A DNA stretch of 7,536 nucleotides. Origin: Sphingobacterium sp. UBA6711 (GTDB taxonomy: Bacteria > Bacteroidota > Bacteroidia > Sphingobacteriales > Sphingobacteriaceae). The translations under genes and the position numbers were made by a program. The stretch spans positions 24,972 through 32,507 of the forward strand of contig DKIT01000092.1 of assembly GCA_002454415.1 (NCBI GenBank). The letters run 5' to 3'. Positions 1-6,879 of the stretch are shown here, piece by piece (positions within the stretch are counted from its first letter, which is position 1; the number at the start of each line of letters is the position of its first letter). The notes under the pieces were generated by a model. That model did no database searches. It saw only the letters and a list, made by a program, of their open reading frames with translations, and was not told the origin of the DNA.

Positions 1-1665
1 AGACGAATCAGCTGGCATGCCGCTAAAGTTTTTTCCTTCGAGAAATTGCATGTTCATCAACGGTATAAAATCCTTATCGATGGTGGCCTGAGCAACAATC
101 AATTTGTTATCCTTGGACTTGCCAGGCCAGTCTATATCGCCTGTGGCATTTCCAAAATCAGTCATGTTGTACACACCGGATAGCGAGACGGCTTGTATAG
201 CATTGTTATTCGTAAGTTCGGTACGTATGGCGTCCATGTGCTTATAGGCTTCTTCTGGAAGACCAAGCGTAATGACATGATCCCTGTCATAGCCGAGGTT
301 GATCTTTTGAATAAAAGCCAATTGATTTCGGATGACCAGTGTACATACGATCAGTGTCACGGAGAGCGTAAATTGAAAAACTACCAATATTTTACGCATC
401 GTATTTGAGGATACACCTTTTATGGATTTTCCCTTTAACGAATGAATTGGATTGAATGAAGACAGTTGTATCGCCGGATAAATACTGGACAGTGCCAATG
501 TCCCGATAATTGCCGTGCCAATGTACAGCCATATGGCAGTATTATGAAAAGAAAAACTGATGGACTTTTGTGCGATCTGATTATACCCCGTATGAAGGAT
601 CAATATAAGAATGAAAGCGATGAGTAACGAGCATAGGAATACAACAACGGTTTCTGTGATGAACTGTATAAATAAGTGGAAGCGATTCGCACCGATTATT
701 TTTCGAATACCAACATCTTTTGCCCGGTCCAATGCTCTTGCTGTGCTTAAATTGATATAATTTACCGCACCGATGACCAACAGTAATAGAGCAATGATCC
801 CGAAAATCTGCACCATGCGAAGCGTCGATTTATTACCGTCAGGCGCAATTAAATGCAGGGTCTTTAATGGATCCAAAACAAATATGGTTGAATTTTCACC
901 GTTGCGGGCTTTGGTATAGGTGTCTGTAACAGATTTTCCGACAAGTGCTGCTGAAGCATGAGGTTTGACTTTCACATAAGTAGAAAAACTGTAGTTACCC
1001 ATATCTTCATCGATTGTTTTCCATTTACCGTTACCGCCCCAGTTTGTAAACCGCTGCGCGTGATAACCCAATGGGATAACCACATCGAATTGCATCGAGG
1101 AGTTTTGTGGGATATCGTTTAGGATACCCGCCACAGTGAAAAGATCTTTTTGGTAACGGAAAGTCTTTCCGATAACTTGTTGGGTACTAAAAAGCTTTTC
1201 AGCAGTCGATGGGGTAATCAGTGCCTGTTTATAGTTTGCCTGAAAACCTGATAGAGAACCCGCTTGCAATGGAAAATGAAACATGTTGAAAAAATTGCTG
1301 TCAACATAATAGATATTCATATTGGTTACGGGACGTTTTAGCATATCATTGACCAAGGTGACATCGTCATCCTGTGAAACTCGCGTTGCATAGTCTACCT
1401 CCGGTACATTTTGCGCATAGTTTCCTATAGGACCGGGAGATCCTCCCCATATCGAACCATTGTGTTCAGGGTCTAAATGTGAATTGACTTTGTAGATCTG
1501 TTCATAATCTGAATGGAATTTATCAAAGCTCTGTTCATCCTGAACCCAGAGAATAATTAATATAGAGGCAGTAAGACTGACTGATAAACCTAGAATATTG
1601 ATAGCGGTATAGAATTTCCGTTTCCTTAACTCTCTGATTGCGGTTATTAAATAGTTCTTTATCAT
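1..1665 (-). CDS. FtsX/MacB-type ABC transporter permease (second permease), 3' end outside window
   Basis: Inner-membrane permease of a MacB-like exporter, last visible gene of the leftward operon. I translated it by hand from ATG at 1665; it stays open for 555 codons to the window edge, so roughly the last 230-250 residues of a normal ~800-residue protein are missing. Seen: TM1 at about residues 17-41 after a basic N-terminus (MIKNYLITAIRELRKRK), a periplasmic MacB_PCD-like domain (~42-275), then the first FtsX core with TM2 ~281-301, the cytoplasmic motif RAKDVGIRKIIG (314-325), TM3 ~334-356, TM4 ~374-396 and the YPAIQLSSFNPIHSLKG turn (396-412). TM5 (~424-446) opens the second repeat, followed by the start of the second periplasmic domain. 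An in-frame stop at 1678-1680 leaves ATG 1665 as the only reasonable start; no Shine-Dalgarno is visible. It lies 111 bp after the upstream permease, to which it is clearly related but divergent, so the pair is not a recent duplication. Family assignment is secure; substrate unknown. Confidence 0.93.
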   Translation of the reverse strand, partial: MIKNYLITAIRELRKRKFYTAINILGLSVSLTASILIILWVQDEQSFDKFHSDYEQIYKVNSHLDPEHNGSIWGGSPGPIGNYAQNVPEVDYATRVSQDDDVTLVNDMLKRPVTNMNIYYVDSNFFNMFHFPLQAGSLSGFQANYKQALITPSTAEKLFSTQQVIGKTFRYQKDLFTVAGILNDIPQNSSMQFDVVIPLGYHAQRFTNWGGNGKWKTIDEDMGNYSFSTYVKVKPHASAALVGKSVTDTYTKARNGENSTIFVLDPLKTLHLIAPDGNKSTLRMVQIFGIIALLLLVIGAVNYINLSTARALDRAKDVGIRKIIGANRFHLFIQFITETVVVFLCSLLIAFILILILHTGYNQIAQKSISFSFHNTAIWLYIGTAIIGTLALSSIYPAIQLSSFNPIHSLKGKSIKGVSSNTMRKILVVFQFTLSVTLIVCTLVIRNQLAFIQKINLGYDRDHVITLGLPEEAYKHMDAIRTELTNNNAIQAVSLSGVYNMTDFGNATGDIDWPGKSKDNKLIVAQATIDKDFIPLMNMQFLEGKNFSGMPADSS

Positions 1666-1776
1666 TTGGTTCGGTGTTTATTGCGTTGATCAAAATTTTT
1701 ATTTGTTCTCCTTAGGTTTATCTTGCTTACTGATTGCCATTACTTTCCTTAATCGCTGTTGAGCTTCTTTGTTATA

Positions 1777-4182
1777 CTACTCATCTCTCAAACTATGGAC
1801 AGGGTTTGCACGTGCGGCTTTTATAGATTGATACCCCATGGTAAAGAATGCGATAAAAAGAGTCGCGGCAGCCGGAATCATAAACATCCACCAGGATAGA
1901 TCTATTTTATAGGCAAAATCGTCCAACCATTTGTGCATTGCCCACCAGGCAATCGGTGTAGCGATTAAAATAGAAATGACGATAAGTTTGATATAATCTT
2001 TCGATAATAATCCGATAATTCCCATTACGGTGCTTCCCAATACTTTGCGTATGCCGATTTCTTTTGTCCGTTGTACCGTAGTAATGGTAACCAAGCCAAT
2101 CAGCCCCAAACAGCTGATCAGAATTGTTGTCGACGTAAATAGATTGATGATCTTTGAAAACTTCAGGTCATTACTGTATAAGTCTTTAATTTGTTGGTCA
2201 TAGAAATCGTATTTAAACGGAGCCTTGGGATAATATTGTTTCCACGCTTTTTCAATCTGTTTTAACGTTTCTGGCCAGGTCACTGAATTGCGGTTCAGTT
2301 TGACGCTTAACCTGTTTAACTCCCATTTTTTTGCAGAACTGAGCATAGCGACCGGTTGGATGGCCGTATGGTGATTTTTTGTGTGAAAATTGTTAGTTAC
2401 TCCTACAATCTGTCTTTGTTTATCTTTAAACGTAACAAAATTTCCGATGGCGTCATTTGCAGATTGGAATCCCAATTTTTGAACGGCGGCTAAGTTTAAG
2501 ACGATGCCTGTGCTCGTATCGGCCAAATGCAGCGGGCGGCCGGCAAGCACGTTAAAATTATAGAGCTTAAAGTTATCTTGATCCACGAATTTCATCTGTA
2601 CATCTGTTTGTACTTCCCCGGTATCGCTTTTGGCAAAAAGAGCATTTCCCCAATGGTCGTTGCTCATGGGCAGATGTCCCAGAGAAGCCTGCTCTACCCC
2701 CGCAATACGCTTAAGCGCTTGCTTGAACACGAAAGGATCAACATTACTATCCTGATAACTTTTACTGGGGAAGTGTAAGGTGATAATGGCATCCTTATCG
2801 AAACCAGGATTACTTTGTAATACATGTTTCAACTGTAGACCGATGATGCATGTTGAAATAACAAATAATTGTGCAATCAAGAATTGAAAAATAATGAGTA
2901 TTCTTCGAAAGGATAAATTGCCAAATTTGATGCTTTGTGTATTCGAAATTTTAATGACCTCAACGATCTTAACTTTATTCGTTAACAGGATAGGATAGCC
3001 AGAGGAGATTAAAGTAATCAGGATCGTAAGAGCTGCTAAAAAGAACAATACCCCCCAATGATCGGGATATAACTCGAGCTGATCAGGAATATATGAAGTT
3101 AAAATTGTTTGAATGATAATAAGTAGTGGCCACGATAAAGCAACTGAAAAAGCGGTAATGCAAAACGTTTCCAATAAAAATGATTTGGTAATTCTTTTTT
3201 GACTTTCTCCTAACGTCTTTCTGATACCTATTTCCTTTGCTCGTTGTGGTATTTGGGCTGTGGCTAGATTGATGTAATTTACGCAGGCTAATAACAATAG
3301 AAATATACCGATACCGATCAGGCCATACATGATTTTCTTATCTACGTTATTTTGGGCATAGGACGTAAAGTGTAAGTCTTTTAAAGCTACAGTATTTAAA
3401 TGCATCTTAAAACCGAACTTGTCAAATTCTGCATGTGTCATCTCGTAAATTTTCTTGTCGACTGCCTTTAGAATATTGGGAAGTGATGCTGATGATTTTA
3501 CTTTGATAAAAAGCTGCCAGTTGGAATTTGAATTGTTCCAGTTGTTGCTAGTCCATTCCTTGTCCGGAATACGGATAAATTCTTTTCCCAGAAAGCTACT
3601 TGGATGAGCCAAATCTTTCACAATACCGCTGACATTGAATAGCGTACTATCATATGATAGTGTCTGGCCTATGATTTGGTTTATTGGAGTTCCTGGAAAA
3701 TATAACTTTGCCCGTGATTCCGTCAGTATAAGGTCATGGCTATTCTTTAAAATATTGCTTTGATCGCCTGCCAACCAAACATAAGGCGTCATCTTGAAGT
3801 AGTCTCCCGTGGTGCCTATGATTTCGGACGGATCTTCAAATTCTATTTTGCGTACACGAGTGTTATTACTGACGCGTTCAAAATATTGTTTAAATAGAGG
3901 GACTGTAAGTTCAACATTCGGGAAGCTTTCCCTCATATATGCAGGTAATGGTGCTGGAACGCCATCGAAATGGTCTATTTTTTCTTTTTCTTCATAAAAA
4001 GTATGTACCTTATAAATCTGTTCCCTTTCTGGATGATGTTGGTCAAAACTAAATTCATAATTGACGATACGGAAAATAAGCCAACAGGCACTTATTCCGA
4101 TGGCTAGTCCAAATACATTTAAAAATGTAAAGAGGCGATTCCGCCATAGTTGTCTAAAAATTAGTTTAATACTGCTCATCAT
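1777..4182 (-). CDS. FtsX/MacB-type ABC transporter permease (first permease), complete
   Basis: Complete 801-residue inner-membrane permease, expected to work with the ATPase encoded 42 bp upstream. The architecture is a tandem duplication of the MacB unit. Repeat one: TM1 ~17-40, periplasmic MacB_PCD domain ~41-280, TM2 ~284-306, motif RAKEIGIRKTLG 314-325, TM3 ~337-360, TM4 ~377-398. Repeat two: TM5 ~427-449, second periplasmic domain ~450-675, TM6 ~680-703, motif RTKEIGIRKVLG 705-716, TM7 ~731-750, TM8 ~766-786, ending in the family-typical KAARANPVHSLRDE. The KEIGIRK loops are where such permeases contact their ATPase. Unlike E. coli MacB, no ATPase is fused and each chain has two permease cores, so one polypeptide could form the pseudo-dimer alone. 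In the usual YPA..LSS turn the first repeat has the variant YPILLTNKVK (396-405). The start is ATGATG; either Met is possible. Known MacB relatives act as mechanotransmitters exporting peptides, antibiotics or lipids; the cargo here is unknown. Confidence 0.95.
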   Translation of the reverse strand: MMSSIKLIFRQLWRNRLFTFLNVFGLAIGISACWLIFRIVNYEFSFDQHHPEREQIYKVHTFYEEKEKIDHFDGVPAPLPAYMRESFPNVELTVPLFKQYFERVSNNTRVRKIEFEDPSEIIGTTGDYFKMTPYVWLAGDQSNILKNSHDLILTESRAKLYFPGTPINQIIGQTLSYDSTLFNVSGIVKDLAHPSSFLGKEFIRIPDKEWTSNNWNNSNSNWQLFIKVKSSASLPNILKAVDKKIYEMTHAEFDKFGFKMHLNTVALKDLHFTSYAQNNVDKKIMYGLIGIGIFLLLLACVNYINLATAQIPQRAKEIGIRKTLGESQKRITKSFLLETFCITAFSVALSWPLLIIIQTILTSYIPDQLELYPDHWGVLFFLAALTILITLISSGYPILLTNKVKIVEVIKISNTQSIKFGNLSFRRILIIFQFLIAQLFVISTCIIGLQLKHVLQSNPGFDKDAIITLHFPSKSYQDSNVDPFVFKQALKRIAGVEQASLGHLPMSNDHWGNALFAKSDTGEVQTDVQMKFVDQDNFKLYNFNVLAGRPLHLADTSTGIVLNLAAVQKLGFQSANDAIGNFVTFKDKQRQIVGVTNNFHTKNHHTAIQPVAMLSSAKKWELNRLSVKLNRNSVTWPETLKQIEKAWKQYYPKAPFKYDFYDQQIKDLYSNDLKFSKIINLFTSTTILISCLGLIGLVTITTVQRTKEIGIRKVLGSTVMGIIGLLSKDYIKLIVISILIATPIAWWAMHKWLDDFAYKIDLSWWMFMIPAAATLFIAFFTMGYQSIKAARANPVHSLRDE

Positions 4183-4224
4183 CTTCGGTTTATGGTGCTA
4201 CTATTTGGTCACAGCGTTAATTTC

Positions 4225-4917
4225 TTATATGGTACTTGTTTCCATAATGACTTGTCCGTCCAACATACGGATCACACGATCAGAAAATTTTGCATCATGT
4301 TCACTGTGTGTTACCATCACGATTGTTGTTCCAGCTTCATTTAGTTCGGTAAGAAGCTGCATAACTTCGTTACCGTTATTGGAATCGAGGTTACCGGTCG
4401 GCTCATCGGCAAGGATAAGTTTAGGATTATTGACCACTGCGCGAGCAACGGCTACACGCTGTTGTTGACCCCCAGAGAGCTGCTGTGGAAAGTGGTTGCG
4501 ACGGTGCATGATCTGAACCTTCTCAAGAACTTCTTCTACACGTTTTTTACGCTCTGCTGCGGGGACGTTAGTATAGACCAGAGGAAGTTCAACGTTTTCA
4601 AAAACCGTCAGCTCATCAATCAGATTGAAACTTTGAAATACGAAACCGATATTGTGCTTGCGAAGATCTGAACGACCACGTTCCTTGAATTTGGCGACCT
4701 CAATGTCATTAAACAGGTAGCTTCCTTCATCTAAATCGTCCAATAATCCGATGATATTGAGTAAGGTTGATTTTCCACATCCTGAGGGGCCCATTACAGC
4801 AACAAATTCTCCCTCTTTGACATGGATGTTCAAATTGTTTAATGCTACGGTTTCCACTTCTTCGGTACGGTAATACTTTTGAAGATTTGTGATCTTGATC
4901 ATATTTTTTGTGCTCAT
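4225..4917 (-). CDS. ABC transporter ATP-binding protein, MacB/LolD family
   Basis: Cytoplasmic ATPase subunit (230 residues, the normal size for a stand-alone LolD/MacB-type nucleotide-binding domain) powering the downstream FtsX-like permeases. All catalytic motifs are intact: Walker A GPSGCGKST at 43-51, Q-loop Gln95 in FVFQSFNL, signature LSGGQQQR at 147-154, Walker B LILADE at 167-172 with catalytic Glu172, D-loop NLDS 176-179, and switch His204 in VMVTHSEHD. The SGGQQQRVAVARA stretch and the DEPTGNLDS sequence are characteristic of this family. The gene sits 119 bp after the adaptor and 42 bp before the first permease, in one direction, so co-transcription is likely. Start at 4917 gives MSTKNMIKI; the internal Met6 (4902) is an alternative that would still keep the whole fold. 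Since only one ATPase is visible for two permeases, it may serve both; that is inference. Confidence 0.96.
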   Translation of the reverse strand: MSTKNMIKITNLQKYYRTEEVETVALNNLNIHVKEGEFVAVMGPSGCGKSTLLNIIGLLDDLDEGSYLFNDIEVAKFKERGRSDLRKHNIGFVFQSFNLIDELTVFENVELPLVYTNVPAAERKKRVEEVLEKVQIMHRRNHFPQQLSGGQQQRVAVARAVVNNPKLILADEPTGNLDSNNGNEVMQLLTELNEAGTTIVMVTHSEHDAKFSDRVIRMLDGQVIMETSTI

Positions 4918-4969
4918 GGTTTTATGTTTTGCAACTTTAGCATAATTGCTTTAGGTAGTACTTTTTTCT

Positions 4970-5022
4970 GTTATTAAATTCTTTTAATGTTTATCGATCT
5001 CTTAAGGTTGCTGTTTAATAAC
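4970..5022. repeat. 9-bp inverted repeat in the adaptor-ATPase gap
   Basis: GTTATTAAA (4970-4978) and TTTAATAAC (5014-5022) are perfect inverted repeats separated by 35 nt, inside the 119-bp gap between the adaptor stop and the ATPase start. No T-run follows on the transcribed (minus) strand, so it does not look like an intrinsic terminator. The arms are A/T-rich, so pairing in RNA would be weak; it might mark an mRNA-processing or regulator site, or be chance. Confidence 0.35.
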
Positions 5023-5036
5023 GGCGCCTACGATTT

Positions 5037-6290
5037 TTACTTTTTAATATTCAATTCTTGAACCTTATCGTAGGTCTCATAGCTTGATACGATAACTTTA
5101 TCTCCCGGTTGTAGACCCTTGATAACCTCATAATATTCAGGATTCTGTCTTCCCAGTTGTATATCCACACGATATGCTGTAGACCCATTTTTATCCAATT
5201 TAAAGATCCAGTTGCCACCGGTCTGTTGATAAAATCCGCCTTTTGCCAATAACAATGCTTTTGTTTCGTCGCTTAAGGCTAAACGTATCTGTAAGGTCTG
5301 ACCACGGCGGATTCCTTTTGGAACATCATTGATGAATTCCATGTCAACTTGGAATCGTCCATTGGTAACCTGTGTATACACCTTTTTGATGCGTAACTTA
5401 TACGTTTTATCACCGATGGAAAATTCTCCTTGCAGATCAGGGAAAATACGGTTGATGTAATGTTCGTCAATATCAGCACGGACTTTAAAACCTGTTAAAA
5501 CGTCAATTTGTCCTAAGCGCTCGCCAGCATTTTTGTTTTGACCGATCTCGGCATCAAATGCTGTCAATTGCCCGTCAACAGGGGCTCTAACGATCAAATC
5601 ACCAATTTTTCTTTTCATCAGTTCCAAGGCACTTTGTGTACGTTGGTAAGTTTGCTTGTCCTGATTGGTCTTTTGTGCATTGGATATCTCGTCCTGTTTT
5701 AGGATCTGTTTGGTCAAACTGACACGCTCTTTTTGATAATTGTATTCGTTTCTGGATTTTTCAAATTCTTGTGTACCTATCGCTTTTTCGGCCAACAATT
5801 TTTTATTCAGATTGTAGACACGCTCAGCTTCTCTATAAGCTTGTTCGACATCGGCCATTTGGTTGCGATTGTTTATGGAAGCTTGTTGCGCATTAGTCTG
5901 TGCGATCTGTGACTGCGTCAATAGGTTCAAAACTTGGGTTTCCTGTTGCACTAATGTGAGTTCCTGATCCGTATTGGATAGACGCATGATTGGATCCCCC
6001 TTCTTTAAAACAGTGCCATCTTCCACAAATTTTTCTTCCACACGTCCACCAACAGAAGCATCGAGGTAGATGCTGCTGATTGGAAGCACCGTTCCGTTGA
6101 TGGGGATGAATTCTTGAAAGTTTCCATTCTTTATTTCGACGATAGAGATGCGGTCAGCTTCTACATTGAGTTTGCTCTTGCCAGAAGTAAAGTAAAAACT
6201 GGCACTGATTAACCCAACTAGGCCAGCAACGCCTACGATAGTCATGATACGCTTGCTATTCCACTTCTTCTTTTCTAAAGGTCTGTCCAT
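5037..6290 (-). CDS. Periplasmic adaptor (membrane fusion) protein, HlyD/MacA-like
   Basis: Adaptor of 417 residues linking the inner-membrane ABC exporter to the outer-membrane duct. In order: a basic cytoplasmic tail, a single N-terminal membrane anchor (~15-36, IMTIVGVAGLVGLISASFYF) with no lipobox cysteine, a first lipoyl half (~63-106, with INGTVLP, ASVGGRVEEKFVEDGTVLKKGDPIM), a long Gln/Asn/Lys-rich alpha-helical hairpin (~108-228), the second lipoyl half (~231-262, IVRAPVDGQLTAFDAEIGQ), a beta-barrel domain (~265-340) and a C-terminal membrane-proximal domain (~345-412, ending VIKGLQPGDKVIVSSYETYDKV). The long hairpin is suited to contact a TolC-type protein, which is encoded divergently at 6964. 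This is the first gene of the leftward operon. ATG at 6290 follows an A/T-rich leader (ATATTAAATT) without Shine-Dalgarno, as is usual in Bacteroidota. The hairpin length and the neighbouring MacB-type ATPase favour a MacA-like role over an RND-pump adaptor, although the two are related. Confidence 0.94.
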   Translation of the reverse strand: MDRPLEKKKWNSKRIMTIVGVAGLVGLISASFYFTSGKSKLNVEADRISIVEIKNGNFQEFIPINGTVLPISSIYLDASVGGRVEEKFVEDGTVLKKGDPIMRLSNTDQELTLVQQETQVLNLLTQSQIAQTNAQQASINNRNQMADVEQAYREAERVYNLNKKLLAEKAIGTQEFEKSRNEYNYQKERVSLTKQILKQDEISNAQKTNQDKQTYQRTQSALELMKRKIGDLIVRAPVDGQLTAFDAEIGQNKNAGERLGQIDVLTGFKVRADIDEHYINRIFPDLQGEFSIGDKTYKLRIKKVYTQVTNGRFQVDMEFINDVPKGIRRGQTLQIRLALSDETKALLLAKGGFYQQTGGNWIFKLDKNGSTAYRVDIQLGRQNPEYYEVIKGLQPGDKVIVSSYETYDKVQELNIKK

Positions 6291-6315
6291 AATTTAATAT
6301 CAATTTGGTATGTAA

Positions 6316-6333
6316 CTATGAAAGCTGTGCCAA
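6316..6333 (-). promoter_or_regulatory. Putative sigma-54-like promoter (-24 box) of the adaptor operon
   Basis: On the minus strand TTGGCAC (6333-6327) matches the -24 half of the sigma-54 consensus TTGGCAY exactly. The -12 position reads TTTCAT instead of TTGCAT-like and is poor; GG-N10 is followed by AT rather than GC. If it is a real -24 box, transcription would start near 6306, giving a leader of about 16 nt before ATG 6290. What raises it above chance is its fixed distance (63 bp) to the nearer of two tandem dyads, matched on the tolC side. Confidence 0.45.
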
Positions 6334-6385
6334 TAATTTAATTTACTGATTTATAGTCTTTTATTTTGTTTTGTTTAGCGCTCAC

Positions 6386-6401
6386 TGTTCGATAGCGGAC
6401 A
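6386..6401. promoter_or_regulatory. Dyad A1, adaptor-proximal activator/operator site
   Basis: TGTTCG-ATAG-CGGACA. Both arms, read inwards, fit TGTNCR (TGTTCG and TGTCCG). Its centre is 63 bp upstream of the GG of the TTGGCAC box of the leftward operon and exactly 21 bp from dyad A2. A predicted position of about -87 relative to the inferred start is where activator sites of NtrC-type regulators normally lie. Confidence 0.65.
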
Positions 6402-6406
6402 CTTCT

Positions 6407-6422
6407 TGTACGAAGACGTACA
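6407..6422. promoter_or_regulatory. Dyad A2, adaptor-distal activator/operator site
   Basis: TGTACG-AAGA-CGTACA is a perfect 6-4-6 dyad, extended by one more pair (T6406/A6423). Its centre is 21 bp from dyad A1, so both would lie on the same face of the helix and could bind two dimers side by side. Confidence 0.68.
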
Positions 6423-6683
6423 ACTGTCATTTTTTGCTATCTATTGCGCTAACTGAAGTGCTTGGAACAACTGTAACCACAGGCTGTGCTCAGGTTGAAG
6501 GTTTTGGATACAATTATCCTTATTCGGTATTCCTTTGATCTTATTCATAGTATACGATCACCTTTTAAGATGGTAACTTTACAGCAGCTTTGACGTTAGG
6601 ATAGCATGATGTTGTATCCTTTTTGCCTTGTTCGTTATTTAGGCTTAAATCCGAATCTAAATCATAGCATCTTCGTACTTTGG

Positions 6684-6785
6684 TCGGTGCTTGTTCGGTA
6701 CTTGTTCGGTGCTTGTTCGGTACTCGTTCGGTTGGAACCGAATAAGCTCCGTATAAGCACCGATGTATATCCGTTGAATAAACGA
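6684..6785. repeat. 11-bp-period direct repeat array merging into an inverted copy (about 102-bp imperfect palindrome)
   Basis: Four direct units are seen: TCGGTGCTTGT (6684-6694), TCGGTACTTGT (6695-6705), TCGGTGCTTGT (6706-6716) and TCGGTACTCGT (6717-6727), alternating G and A at position 6. The array then turns round at the perfect inverted repeat TTCGGTT-GG-AACCGAA (6727-6742) and continues in register as inverted units ATAAGCTCCGT (6742-6752) and ATAAGCACCGA (6753-6763), with decayed copies to 6785 that keep CCG or ACG at the same phase. Pairing position i with 13469-i by hand gives about 34 of 50 pairs without any gap, including 11 consecutive pairs (one G-T) between 6706-6716 and 6753-6763. 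A degenerate unit may precede it at 6673-6683. The unit length is not a multiple of three, so it does not encode a repeated peptide. Its function is unknown; a DNA-bending or protein-binding array, a dispersed genomic repeat or a structured RNA are all open. Confidence 0.85.
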
Positions 6786-6842
6786 ATAAATGCCAAATTT
6801 GATCTTTGTCATTCTCCTATTTATACTCTTGTGGATTTTAAT

Positions 6843-6858
6843 TGTCCAACTACGCACA
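6843..6858. promoter_or_regulatory. Dyad T2, tolC-distal activator/operator site
   Basis: TGTCCA-ACTA-CGCACA. The arms read inwards are TGTCCA and TGTGCG, imperfect to each other but both fitting TGTNCR. Its centre lies 21 bp upstream of dyad T1, reproducing the A1/A2 spacing. It is the weakest of the four if judged alone; the spacing is what supports it. Confidence 0.58.
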
Positions 6859-6863
6859 CCGAC

Positions 6864-6879
6864 TGTTCATTAATGAACA
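6864..6879. promoter_or_regulatory. Dyad T1, tolC-proximal activator/operator site
   Basis: TGTTCATT-AATGAACA is a perfect 16-bp palindrome with the same 6-4-6 layout (TGTTCA-TTAA-TGAACA). Its centre is 62 bp upstream of the GG of the TTGGCAT box at 6931. Alone it could also be read as a TetR-like operator; the match in form, pair spacing and promoter distance to the adaptor-side sites favours a shared activator. Confidence 0.66.

Larger units (their letters stand above)
6375..6452. repeat. Nested inverted repeats around dyads A1 and A2
   Basis: Four arm pairs are nested almost concentrically: TTAGCGC (6375-6381) with GCGCTAA (6446-6452), GATAGC (6391-6396) with GCTATC (6436-6441), GACA (6398-6401) with TGTC (6425-6428), and TTGTACG (6406-6412) with CGTACAA (6417-6423) around the loop AAGA. 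Together they give 24 possible pairs in a 78-nt element with internal loops. It overlaps dyads A1 and A2. If the inferred transcription start near 6306 is right, the element is not in the adaptor mRNA and would act as DNA. Confidence 0.55.

Noticed and set aside
193..408. Plus-strand frame inside the second permease
   Set aside because: It is antisense to well-conserved FtsX/MacB coding sequence; I checked the minus-strand frame line by line without finding a break. The same reasoning removes the plus-strand frames at 2527-2778, 3809-3997, 4061-4468 and 4462-4671, and the minus-strand frame at 5279-5479 inside the adaptor.
1699..1740. Small minus-strand gene starting MAISKQDKPKENK between the two permeases
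   Set aside because: Only 13 codons, no family, and it is simply the distal part of the in-frame extension after the first permease's stop; nothing supports separate translation.
6375..6452. Integron attC-like site
   Set aside because: The outer arms begin TTTAGCGC and end GCGCTAAC, which is not the RYYYAAC...GTTRRRY arrangement of attC sites, and there is no cassette or integrase nearby.
6478..6488. Small palindrome CACAG-G-CTGTG as a further operator
   Set aside because: Short arms, no second copy, and no fixed relation to either promoter; palindromes of this size are expected by chance in a region this long.
6598..6624. Intrinsic terminator (AGGATA, 11-nt loop, TATCCT, then T-run)
   Set aside because: The stem is only 6 bp, A/T-rich, and no gene on the plus strand ends upstream of it within the region; the T-run is only five bases.
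6684..6785. CRISPR array
   Set aside because: The repeated units are 11 bp and directly contiguous, with no spacers; no cas genes are visible.
6657..6857. Minus-strand 66-codon reading frame opposite the array
   Set aside because: It overlaps the other array frame, has no recognisable domain, and the unit length is not a multiple of three; it looks like a by-product of the repeats.
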